Under the pieces are notes generated by a model, which was not told the DNA's origin, ran no database searches, and saw only the letters and a program-made list of their open reading frames with translations. Of a stretch of 9,396 nt of DNA, positions 1-5,327 are shown one piece after another (positions within the stretch are counted from its first letter, which is position 1; each line of letters begins with the position of its first letter). Source of the DNA: Halobacteriales archaeon QS_9_68_42 (GTDB taxonomy: Archaea > Halobacteriota > Halobacteria > Halobacteriales > Haloarculaceae); assembly GCA_003022905.1 (NCBI GenBank), contig PXSE01000082.1:1-9396 (forward strand), read 5' to 3'. The translations under genes and the position numbers were made by a program.

Positions 1-386
1 TCGACATCACCTCCACGGGGACGACGCTCCGGATGAACCGCCTCGAGGTCGTCGACGAGGTGCTCGCCTCGTCGGTCCGGCTGTTCGCCCGCCCGGAGGT
101 GGCCGACGACCCCAAGATCCGGCAGGTGAAGACCGCGCTCCGGTCGGTGCTGGACGCCGAGGGCAAGCGCTACCTCATGATGAACGTCCCCGAGGACGCC
201 CTCGATGACGTCGAGGACGTCATCCCCGGCATGGGCGGACCGACGGTGATGGACGTCGCCGGCACCGACGCCGTCGCCGTCCACGTCGTCGTCGACGAGC
301 GGGAGGTATTCGAGGTCGTACCGGAACTGCAGGCCGCCGGCGCTAGCGACATCCTCGTGACCGAAATCGAGCGGCTGGTTCCGTAG
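1..386 (+). CDS. hisG: ATP phosphoribosyltransferase, C-terminal part (5' end outside window)
   Basis: HisG catalyses the first step of histidine synthesis, joining ATP and PRPP. The frame is open from base 3, and its first codons read [20 protein letters not shown], a conserved HisG stretch, so the ATG at 33 is internal and not the start. The visible 127 residues cover the end of the catalytic core (D-I-x-S-T-G-T-T-L) and the C-terminal domain ([14 protein letters not shown], then [15 protein letters not shown]), ending in [11 protein letters not shown]. The C-terminal domain indicates the long form of HisG, whose extra domain binds histidine for feedback inhibition; that role is family knowledge. 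About half of a typical haloarchaeal HisG is present. The stop is TAG at 384-386. I see no other his gene downstream, so the gene probably ends its own transcript. Confidence 0.95.
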   Translation, partial: DITSTGTTLRMNRLEVVDEVLASSVRLFARPEVADDPKIRQVKTALRSVLDAEGKRYLMMNVPEDALDDVEDVIPGMGGPTVMDVAGTDAVAVHVVVDEREVFEVVPELQAAGASDILVTEIERLVP

Positions 387-393
387 CCGTCGG

Positions 394-409
394 TCAAACG
401 GCCGTTTGA
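394..409. promoter_or_regulatory. 16-bp perfect palindrome between hisG and the lipoprotein gene
   Basis: TCAAACGGCCGTTTGA equals its own reverse complement over all 16 bases. It begins 8 bp after the hisG stop and lies 21 bp before the GTG at 431 and 42 bp before the ATG at 452. No T-run follows it, so it does not look like an archaeal terminator. Its size and symmetry suit an operator for a dimeric repressor of the lipoprotein gene, but that is inference. A similar AAAC/GTTT palindrome occurs at 1310-1327. Confidence 0.5.
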
Positions 410-430
410 GTTACCGAAAGTCCCTCACCC

Positions 431-1300
431 GTGTCCCGGACAACGTCGGACATGCAGCGAACGCGCAGACGGACCCTCCGGGCGCTCGGCGCGACGGCCC
501 TCGGCGCATCGATTGCTGGGTGCCCCTCACGCGACGACGCGCCGACTGACGACCCCAGCGACGAGGAGAACGACGACTCACCGACCGACGAGGGCGACGA
601 GAGAAGTGACGGCGTGGCCGTCCGGAACGTGGCGGTCCGGCCCGAGGTGGTGACGCTGAACACGCCGGACTCCTACGGCGTGTATGGCGGCCGGTCGAAC
701 CAGTATGTCATCGTCGAGGTGGCCGTCGACTCGCCCGACGAGCACCCGCTGGGGTCGTTTGCGGTCGAGGCCGACGGGACGTACGACGCGACGACGGATA
801 TCGGCGACGGGGGCGGCTTCCTGGCGGACTTCGACACCGCCTACGGAAACAGGGGCAGCGAGGAGTCGGGATGGCTCGCTTTCAGCCTCCCCAAGCCGCT
901 GGAGAGCGAAACGGCGGCGCTGATGTGGGAGGGCGCCAGCCACGAGTTCGACGAGGCGGCCCTCGAACGCCTCCGGCGACCGCCGGCGTCCTTCGATGTC
1001 CGCTTCGAGGCCCCCGGAGCTGTGTCCCCGGGGGAGACGGTGACGGCGACGGTCACGGTCAAGAACACTGGCGATGTCGACGGCACCTTCGTCGGCGCAC
1101 TGAACCGCATCGGCCCGAACGTCGCATACGCCCCCGAGGCCGCAATCGTGCTTGATGTCCTGAGCGGCGAATCCGCGAGTTGGGAGTTTGAACACGATCT
1201 CGAGTTCCGATACGAGAACTGCGAGGACCCGAGGATGCGGCTGCACCTCCTGTGGAGCGACGAGAACGTCACCCGGGAGGTGGACGTAGAGTCGGAGTGA
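431..1300 (+). CDS. Tat-exported lipoprotein with a C-terminal CARDB/Ig-like domain
   Basis: This is a probable cell-surface lipoprotein. Residues 10-31 read RTRRRTLRALG, a small hydrophobic run, then the lipobox SIAGC, with Cys31 as the lipidation site. The arginine cluster indicates Tat export, the usual haloarchaeal route. Residues 34-60 are a disordered Asp/Glu-rich linker. Residues about 60-180 form a globular beta-rich domain I cannot name. Residues about 188-289 look like a CARDB/Ig-type fold (VSPGETVTATVTVKNTGDVDG). Either the GTG at 431 or the ATG at 452 (MQRTRRRTL) could be the start: the ATG gives a more usual short Tat n-region, while the weak AT element near 402-408 fits a leaderless GTG start. 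No substrate or partner is evident, and the neighbours do not suggest a pathway. Confidence 0.85.
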   Translation: MSRTTSDMQRTRRRTLRALGATALGASIAGCPSRDDAPTDDPSDEENDDSPTDEGDERSDGVAVRNVAVRPEVVTLNTPDSYGVYGGRSNQYVIVEVAVDSPDEHPLGSFAVEADGTYDATTDIGDGGGFLADFDTAYGNRGSEESGWLAFSLPKPLESETAALMWEGASHEFDEAALERLRRPPASFDVRFEAPGAVSPGETVTATVTVKNTGDVDGTFVGALNRIGPNVAYAPEAAIVLDVLSGESASWEFEHDLEFRYENCEDPRMRLHLLWSDENVTREVDVESE

Positions 1301-1309
1301 CCCCCGACT

Positions 1310-1327
1310 ACTGAAACGAGTTTCAGT
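1310..1327. promoter_or_regulatory. 18-bp palindrome, first of two related copies
   Basis: ACTGAAACGAGTTTCAGT has two perfect 8-bp arms around a central GA. It starts 10 bp after the lipoprotein stop. A degenerate relative lies at 1339-1354 (CAGAAACGTCATTCAG; 12 of 16 positions match bases 1311-1326), 28 bp downstream. Two such copies before the AT-rich AGATTAGA at 1353-1360 would suit a repressor site pair for whatever is transcribed from about 1385. It could alternatively act as a hairpin at the end of the lipoprotein transcript. Function is inferred only from position and symmetry. Confidence 0.4.
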
Positions 1328-1390
1328 GAGACCATCTACAGAAACGTCATTCAGATTAGACGTAAGGCCGTTCCGGCCCTACCATCTACT

Positions 1391-1681
1391 GTGATGAGAC
1401 GAACTGGAACGCCGATAGGAATGAGCTGGCATGGACTCGGTGCGACTGCGGCCGTCGCGGTCGGGATGCTCGGGGCGCTACTGGGGGCGGTCGCCCTCGT
1501 GGCTCACCCGGTCTTGGTGCTGGGCGCCGTCACCGCGGTACTGCTCGTCCGTAAGGCCCGTTGCCACGGTATGGGGCCTACACGCCGTCGTGTGGTCGAT
1601 ACTGAAATAACTCGCAGTAGTCACTACGAGCTGCGGACTACAGGAAGAGGTTCGCAAACGAGAAGGCGAAGATGGTGCTGA
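1391..1681 (+). CDS. Doubtful small two-helix membrane ORF
   Basis: I do not recognise this protein. The ORF starts GTG-ATG at 1391/1394. Residues about 15-53 are strongly hydrophobic and could form one long or two short membrane helices (GATAAVAVGMLGALLGAVAL, then VLVLGAVTAVLLV), followed by positive residues RKARCHG. The remaining roughly 35 residues are Arg-rich and unlike a haloarchaeal protein, and the last 44 nt overlap the 3' end of the opposing gene that stops at 1638. An AT-rich AGATTAGA at 1353-1360 is about 30 nt before the start. It may be a real small membrane protein with an eroded C-terminus, or chance. Without it, 1301-1637 holds only palindromes and short repeats. Confidence 0.35.
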   Translation: MMRRTGTPIGMSWHGLGATAAVAVGMLGALLGAVALVAHPVLVLGAVTAVLLVRKARCHGMGPTRRRVVDTEITRSSHYELRTTGRGSQTRRRRWC

Positions 1682-1916
1682 TGGCGAAGTAGAACACCGA
1701 CACCAGCGCCGCGCCGCGGGTCGTCAGCCCGTAGGCGTACCGGACCGCGACCACGGGGACGGGCGCGGCCTTGACCGCGTTCTGGTGTGGCTCGTCGCCG
1801 AGTACCCACAGCGCGGCGAGATGGAGGGTGACCGCGGAGAAGAACGTCGCCACGAGGAACGTGACCACGAGCGCGAGTGGGCCGCCGCCGACGAACTCGG
1901 CCTGCAAGAGAACCAT
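1638..1916 (-). CDS. Small multi-pass membrane protein downstream of tbp
   Basis: A 92-residue hydrophobic protein beginning MVLLQAEFVGGGPLALVV. Hydrophobic stretches at about 12-40, 50-66 and 70-92 suggest three membrane helices. The loop LGDEPHQNAVKAAPVP between the first two has the look of a conserved haloarchaeal motif, but I cannot assign a function. The ATG at 1916 is preferred over an upstream TTG at 1937, which would add PPPTRR. It lies 36 nt downstream of the tbp stop on the same strand, and I see no convincing TATA element in that gap, so co-transcription with tbp is likely. Its last bases overlap the doubtful ORF on the other strand. Confidence 0.8.
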   Translation of the reverse strand: MVLLQAEFVGGGPLALVVTFLVATFFSAVTLHLAALWVLGDEPHQNAVKAAPVPVVAVRYAYGLTTRGAALVSVFYFAISTIFAFSFANLFL

Positions 1917-1952
1917 ACGCCTCGTAGGTGGCGGCAACGTGAGTAGGTGTCG

Positions 1953-2534
1953 CTACCCGTCGAGTAGGCCGAGCTCCTCGAGCCGGGAGACGATTTTGTC
2001 GACCGCCTCCCGTGCGTCCTCGGGCTTCTTGCCGCCGGTGATGACGAGCTTGCCGGAGCCGAACAGCAGCGCGACGACGTCGGGCTCGTCCAGCCGGTAA
2101 ACGAGCCCCGGGAACTGCTCGGGCTCGTACTCGATGTTCTCCAGGCCGAGGCCGATCGCGATGGCGTTGAGGTTGAGGTTCCGGCCCAGGTCGGCGCTGG
2201 TGACGATGTTCTGGACGACGATCTCGGGCTCCTCGTCCACCTGAATCTCCAGGTCACGGAGCTTGTCGAAGACGATGCGGAGCGACTCGTGGACGTCGTC
2301 GGTGGACTTCGCGCCCGTACAGACGATCTTGCCCGAACGGAAGATGAGCGCGGCCGACTTCGGCTCCTGGGTGCGGTAGACGAGACCAGGGAACTGCTCG
2401 GGGTCGTAGTCCGCCCCCTCGAGGTCCATGGCAACGCTCTGTAGGTCGAGTTCCTGTCCGATTCCCGTCGAGGCGACCACGTTCTCGATGTTGATGGTCT
2501 CCTTGGGGTCCTCGGTCTCATTGGATTCCTGCAT
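1953..2534 (-). CDS. tbp: TATA-box-binding protein (TBP)
   Basis: TBP binds the TATA element and, with TFB, recruits RNA polymerase to archaeal promoters. The 193-residue product has the two direct saddle repeats: about residues 14-98 (INIENVVASTGIGQELDL ... EQFPGLVYR ... FRSGKIVCTGAK) and about 104-189 (IVVQNIVTSADLGRNLNL ... EQFPGLVYR ... FGSGKLVITGGK). EQFPGLVYR occurs twice, and the duplication is visible in the DNA as well. The length is a few residues over the usual ~186 for haloarchaea because of the N-terminal MQESNETED. Only one upstream ATG is available. The C-terminus ELGLLDG lacks a long acidic tail. The gene is divergent from the tRNA methyltransferase across a palindrome-rich spacer and is followed by a small membrane protein. 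Confidence 0.98.
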   Translation of the reverse strand: MQESNETEDPKETINIENVVASTGIGQELDLQSVAMDLEGADYDPEQFPGLVYRTQEPKSAALIFRSGKIVCTGAKSTDDVHESLRIVFDKLRDLEIQVDEEPEIVVQNIVTSADLGRNLNLNAIAIGLGLENIEYEPEQFPGLVYRLDEPDVVALLFGSGKLVITGGKKPEDAREAVDKIVSRLEELGLLDG

Positions 2535-2540
2535 GACTCG

Positions 2541-2570
2541 ACTTAAAACACGTATTTAAGATTTATAAAT
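2541..2570 (-). promoter_or_regulatory. tbp promoter with multiple TATA-like boxes
   Basis: Upstream of the tbp ATG (2534) are three AT-rich elements in a very GC-rich setting. ATTTATAAAT at 2561-2570 is its own reverse complement; CTTAAATACG (read on the minus strand) is at 2551-2560; TGTTTTAAGT is at 2541-2550. The outermost box is centred 31 nt before the ATG and would give a leader of only a few nucleotides. Because the product itself binds TATA boxes, the extra boxes near the transcription start could allow self-limitation; that is inference. Confidence 0.7.
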
Positions 2571-2574
2571 GTAC

Positions 2575-2830
2575 GTGGTCGTTCCCGCCGGGCCGCACGG
2601 CCGGCGAACCGACCGCGCGGCTCGCGGTTTCACCGCTCGCTCCATCCGCGGGCTCCCATTGGTCGACCGCGCGGCTCGCGGCTTCGCCGTCTGCGCACGG
2701 CGGCCACGAGGCGGCACAGCCGCCTCGATCGGGGACGGCAAGGCCGTCTCCCTGCCGCCGTTCGCATGGTCCGAGGGACCGAAGGTCCCTCGCTACTCGC
2801 TTTTCCGCGGTCTCCCGCTGGTCGACCGCG
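2575..2830. repeat. Non-coding cluster of triloop palindromes and direct repeats
   Basis: This spacer between tbp and the methyltransferase gene contains at least five short palindromes, each with a 3-nt loop: 2624-2636 (5-bp stem, loop TTC), 2679-2689 (4 bp, TTC), 2707-2727 (9 bp, ACA), 2734-2748 (6 bp, AAG) and 2772-2792 (9 bp, GAA). A 17-bp sequence, GACCGCGCGGCTCGCGG, occurs at 2611-2627 and 2665-2681. A 27-bp unit at 2646-2672 recurs at 2805-2831 with three mismatches. Frames through it give Arg/Ala/Gly-rich repetitive peptides on both strands, which argues against coding. Similar palindrome-rich spacers are, as I recall, common between haloarchaeal genes. Confidence 0.75.
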
Positions 2831-2842
2831 CTGTTTATCACC
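2831..2842 (+). promoter_or_regulatory. TATA-like element of the tRNA methyltransferase gene
   Basis: CTGTTTATCACC is the only AT-rich stretch near the start. Its GTTTAT core is centred about 28 nt before the GTG at 2864, the spacing of a leaderless haloarchaeal promoter. It supports GTG 2864 as the start. Confidence 0.6.
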
Positions 2843-2863
2843 CGCCGTCGGTCACGAACGGAC

Positions 2864-3850
2864 GTGTACCTGCTGGAGCTGGCCGGCAACGACGACGCCC
2901 TCGCGCTCCGGGAGGCCGAGAGCCGCGGGTCAGCCGTCGAAGCACTCGCGCCCGGACTAGCGACCGCCCGCGGCGGCCGGCACCTGGCGACGCTGGCCTA
3001 CACCCGCCGGGTCTGTCGGTTAATCGGCACCTGCGGACCGACCGTCGAGGACGCTGTCGCCCTCCTCTCGGCCGCCACGGTCGACCGTTCGGGGTCAGTT
3101 GCGGTCCGGGCCCGCGATGTCCGGGGGCTATCGGGCGTCGACACCCAGGCCGCCGAGCGCCGCCTCGGGGCCGTCCTCGTCGACCGGGGGTTCGACGTCG
3201 ACCTCGAGGACCCGGACCACACGCTCGTGGCGTTGTTCTCCGAGACGGCCGCCCTGGGGTGGCTCGAGACCGAGACCGACCGCGGGTTCGGCGCCCGCCG
3301 GCCCACCGAGAAGCCGTTCTTCCAGCCCGGCAGCATGGACCCCGCCGACGCCCGCGCGCTTGCGAACGTCGCCGGGGCCGGGCCCGGCGCCCGCGTTCTC
3401 GACCCGATGTGCGGCACCGGCGGCGTCCTCGTGGAGGCCGGCCTCGTCGGCAGCGACGTCGTCGGCCTCGATGCTCAAGCAAAAATGGTCGCGGGCGCAC
3501 GCGAGAACCTCGCCCATTATCTCGAGACCCACTATCTCGAGACCCACTACCTCGAGGACGGGTTCGCGGTGGCCCGCGGCGACGCCACCCGACTGCCGTT
3601 CGCCGACGGCGCCTTTGACGGCGTCGTCTTCGACGCCCCCTACGGCCGACAGTCGAAGGTCGAGCACGACTCGCTCGCGGCGCTGGTCGGCGACGCGCTG
3701 GCGGAGGCCCGCCGGGTCGCCCCCCGTGCGGTGGTCGTCGGCGACCGCGCCTACGACGAGGCCGCCGAGGCCGCCGGCTGGACCGTCGAGGCCCGCCTCG
3801 AGCGGCCAGTCCACCGCTCTCTGACCCGACACGTCCACGTGCTCCGCTGA
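2864..3850 (+). CDS. trmG10: tRNA (guanine-10-N2)-methyltransferase, Trm-G10/Trm11 type
   Basis: Probable S-adenosylmethionine-dependent enzyme that methylates guanine 10 of tRNA to m2G or m2,2G. The N-terminal ~150 residues (MYLLELAGNDDALALREAES) match the ferredoxin-like/THUMP region of this family. The C-terminal half is a Rossmann methyltransferase: SAM motif I is VLDPMCGTGGVLVEA (about residues 178-192), then VVGLDAQAKMVAGARENL, GDATRLPFADGAFDGVVFDAPYGR and a C-terminal HRSLTRHVHVL. Motif IV is DAPYGR instead of the more widespread DPPYG. At residues 218-232 there is a tandem pentapeptide, HYLETHYLETHYLED, encoded by a 15-bp repeat. The start is GTG at 2864, with a TATA-like element at the leaderless distance. 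The substrate assignment is by family; activity on another guanine is possible. Confidence 0.88.
   Translation: MYLLELAGNDDALALREAESRGSAVEALAPGLATARGGRHLATLAYTRRVCRLIGTCGPTVEDAVALLSAATVDRSGSVAVRARDVRGLSGVDTQAAERRLGAVLVDRGFDVDLEDPDHTLVALFSETAALGWLETETDRGFGARRPTEKPFFQPGSMDPADARALANVAGAGPGARVLDPMCGTGGVLVEAGLVGSDVVGLDAQAKMVAGARENLAHYLETHYLETHYLEDGFAVARGDATRLPFADGAFDGVVFDAPYGRQSKVEHDSLAALVGDALAEARRVAPRAVVVGDRAYDEAAEAAGWTVEARLERPVHRSLTRHVHVLR
3515..3559 (+). repeat. Three tandem 15-bp units inside the tRNA methyltransferase gene
   Basis: The unit CAYTATCTCGAGACC is present at 3515-3529 and 3530-3544, with one base difference at position 3, and more loosely at 3545-3559 (CACTACCTCGAGGAC). Being a multiple of three it keeps frame and encodes HYLET, HYLET, HYLED. 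It lies between the SAM-binding strands and motif IV, so it probably lengthens a surface helix or loop. Each unit also contains an XhoI-type CTCGAG palindrome. Confidence 0.9.
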
Positions 3851-3915
3851 CCGGGTGGCCGCGCGAGGACTGCGGCAATGACAAAGGCCAAGCGGCTTGG
3901 GCGAACACTGTTCGT

Positions 3916-4254
3916 ATGGCAACTGCTAACGAGAAGCGAGTCGAGGAGGTGATGACGCCCGCCCTGGAGACAATATCGGGTGAAGCCACGATGAGCGAGG
4001 CCGCAACGGCGATGCGCGAGGCGAACACCAGTTCGCTCCTCGTGCCGGGCGCCGAGACCGGCATCGTCACCAGCACGGACATCATTGACGCGGTCGCGGA
4101 GGGTCGGAACACCCGGACGACCCGCGTTGAGGAGCTGATGACCGCGCCGGTGGAGTCGATAAGCGTCGACCTGCGGCTCCAGGAGGTCGCCGCGATGATG
4201 ACCAACTTCGGCATCAACCACCTTCCGGGCGGACTACCGGCCCAGCTCGGCTAG
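3916..4254 (+). CDS. Two-CBS-domain protein, truncated at its C-terminus
   Basis: CBS domain pairs bind adenine nucleotides and act as energy or ligand sensors. Here the first CBS repeat (about residues 8-60, RVEEVMTPALETISGEAT ... LLVPGAETGIVTSTDIIDAV) is complete. The second (about 68-104, RVEELMTAPVESISVDLRL ... VAAMMTNFGINHLP) stops after HLP and then reads GGLPAQLG and TAG. The usual continuation, a VV-(D/G)-rich turn and a second G-x-V-S-x-x-D segment of roughly 20-25 residues, is absent. The substituted tail is the antisense of the last rfcC codons, and the two genes overlap tail to tail by 21 nt. The gene therefore looks broken by a deletion or by a misassembly at about 4226-4234. I see no clear TATA box upstream. 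Confidence 0.8.
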   Translation: MATANEKRVEEVMTPALETISGEATMSEAATAMREANTSSLLVPGAETGIVTSTDIIDAVAEGRNTRTTRVEELMTAPVESISVDLRLQEVAAMMTNFGINHLPGGLPAQLG

Positions 4255-5232
4255 CAGTCGGCCGAGATGCACCCGGTCGGCGTTGCCCTCCGACATCTCG
4301 AGGTCGACCTCGCCGGCGAGCCGGTACAGCCTGGCGAGTTCGTCGCCGTCGTAGCGGCCGCGAGCGGTCTCCAGCAGCGCCCGCAGTATCTCGTCGCCCT
4401 CGAACCCCTCGTCGTACAGCAGCTCGTCGATGCCCTTCCGGGCGGCGGCGAACTCGCCGTCGTCGGCCGCCGCGAGCACCGTCTCCAGCTCGTCGGCCAT
4501 CCCTACGTCGCCGAGCGCCTCGTAGGCGGCCTCCATCGTTATCTCGTCCTCGGACTCGGCGGTCAGCTGGGCGCCCAGTATTGCCTTCCGGAGGTCGCCG
4601 TCGCCGTAGCCGGCGACGTACTCGAGGCCGTCGTCGTCGTACTCGACGCCCTCCCGCTCGACGACGGTCTCCAGCACCCCGACCGTCTCCTCGTGGGTCG
4701 GCGCCCGCACCGGTACCGGGAAACACCGCGACTCGATGGGCGGGATGAGCTTCGAGGGCTGTCTGGTGGCGATGACGAACTGCGTCGACTCGTAGTGTTG
4801 CTCCATGACGCGGCGGAGCGACTGCTGGAAGTCCTCCCGGATTGCCTCGGCGTTGTCGAGCAGGATGGTCCGGAACGAGCCGGAGACGGGCTGGTAGGCG
4901 GCCTGCTCCTTCAGCACGCGGCTCACCATGTCCCGCTTGGAGAGCCGCGAGCGGCCCTCCAGGAACTGCGAGAACCGGGGGTCGTTCCGAATCTCCTTTT
5001 TCGTTCGGTCGAAGAAGTCCGCGACGTTCAGCTCCACGAGGTCGTTGTCGGGGTCCTCGTGGGTGGCCGCCCCGAGCGCCCGGACGGCGGCAGTCTTGCC
5101 GACGCCGCGGGGGCCGTAGACGACGAGGTTCATCGGTTCCTCGACGGCCCGCCCGAGGCCCTCCCGGACCTCCGGTTGCGGCAGCTCCGACAGCGACGGA
5201 GCGTGCGTCTCGGTCCACAGCGGCGCGTCCAT
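4234..5232 (-). CDS. rfcC: Replication factor C small-subunit paralogue (RfcC-like)
   Basis: RFC loads the PCNA sliding clamp onto primed DNA. This 332-residue protein has RFC small-subunit architecture: WTETHAPSLSEL, Walker A GPRGVGKT (residues 40-47), a Walker B-like ILLDNAEA (123-130), KLIPPIESRC with the SRC arginine-finger motif (168-170), then the helical lid (YGDGDLRKAILGAQL) and a C-terminal collar domain. Walker B has DN instead of DE, and the usual sensor-1 Asn (family pattern SCNYSS) is replaced in ATRQPS. The subunit may therefore bind but hydrolyse ATP poorly; that is inference. I chose the ATG at 5232 rather than 5259 because MDAPLWTE resembles RFC N-termini and an AAAAG-type element sits about 27 nt before it. 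The assignment as rfcC rather than another paralogue is from memory of haloarchaeal RFC sets. Confidence 0.88.
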   Translation of the reverse strand: MDAPLWTETHAPSLSELPQPEVREGLGRAVEEPMNLVVYGPRGVGKTAAVRALGAATHEDPDNDLVELNVADFFDRTKKEIRNDPRFSQFLEGRSRLSKRDMVSRVLKEQAAYQPVSGSFRTILLDNAEAIREDFQQSLRRVMEQHYESTQFVIATRQPSKLIPPIESRCFPVPVRAPTHEETVGVLETVVEREGVEYDDDGLEYVAGYGDGDLRKAILGAQLTAESEDEITMEAAYEALGDVGMADELETVLAAADDGEFAAARKGIDELLYDEGFEGDEILRALLETARGRYDGDELARLYRLAGEVDLEMSEGNADRVHLGRLLAELGR

Positions 5233-5254
5233 GTCGTGGCGTGGGTGCCGCCCC

Positions 5255-5304
5255 GGCAAAAGCCCTCCTCTCCCGGTCGGCCGCCGGACACCGGCCGTTT
5301 TTAG
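5255..5304. promoter_or_regulatory. Divergent promoter region of rfcC and the phosphohexomutase gene
   Basis: The 95-nt spacer (5233-5327) has one AT-rich element for each direction. TTTTTAG at 5298-5304 is centred 27 nt before the mutase ATG (5328). GCAAAAGC near 5256-5263, read as GCTTTTGC on the minus strand, is about 27 nt before the rfcC ATG (5232). Both distances fit leaderless transcripts, and both support the starts chosen here. Confidence 0.55.
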
Positions 5305-5327
5305 TCCGCGCCGCGCGACGGCGGCCC

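Noticed and set aside
394..409. The palindrome after hisG as a terminator
   Set aside because: No T-rich tract follows it, and archaeal termination relies mainly on T-runs, so a binding site is the better reading.
1724..2521. Minus-strand frame overlapping tbp
   Set aside because: Ser/Arg/Pro-rich shadow of tbp in another frame.
2575..2830. CRISPR array in the palindrome cluster
   Set aside because: Repeats are unequal in sequence and spacing, with no regular repeat-spacer pattern and no cas genes nearby.
2569..3618. Long plus-strand frame of about 349 codons starting in the tbp spacer
   Set aside because: The first part translates the palindromes and direct repeats into Arg/Gly/Ala-rich repetitive peptide. 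The rest is a +1 shadow of the tRNA methyltransferase gene, whose own frame has clear family motifs.
2838..4217. Minus-strand frame of 459 codons opposite the methyltransferase and CBS genes
   Set aside because: Extremely Arg-rich low-complexity translation, typical of antisense frames in high-GC haloarchaeal DNA.
4267..5304. Plus-strand frame of 345 codons opposite rfcC
   Set aside because: Antisense shadow with a Leu/Val/Gly/Asp-biased composition and no recognisable motif; rfcC on the other strand has complete RFC motifs.
4842..5327. N-terminal extension of the phosphohexomutase up to 4842
   Set aside because: This stretch is antisense to rfcC and Arg-rich; the mutase family N-terminus and a TATA element both point to ATG 5328.
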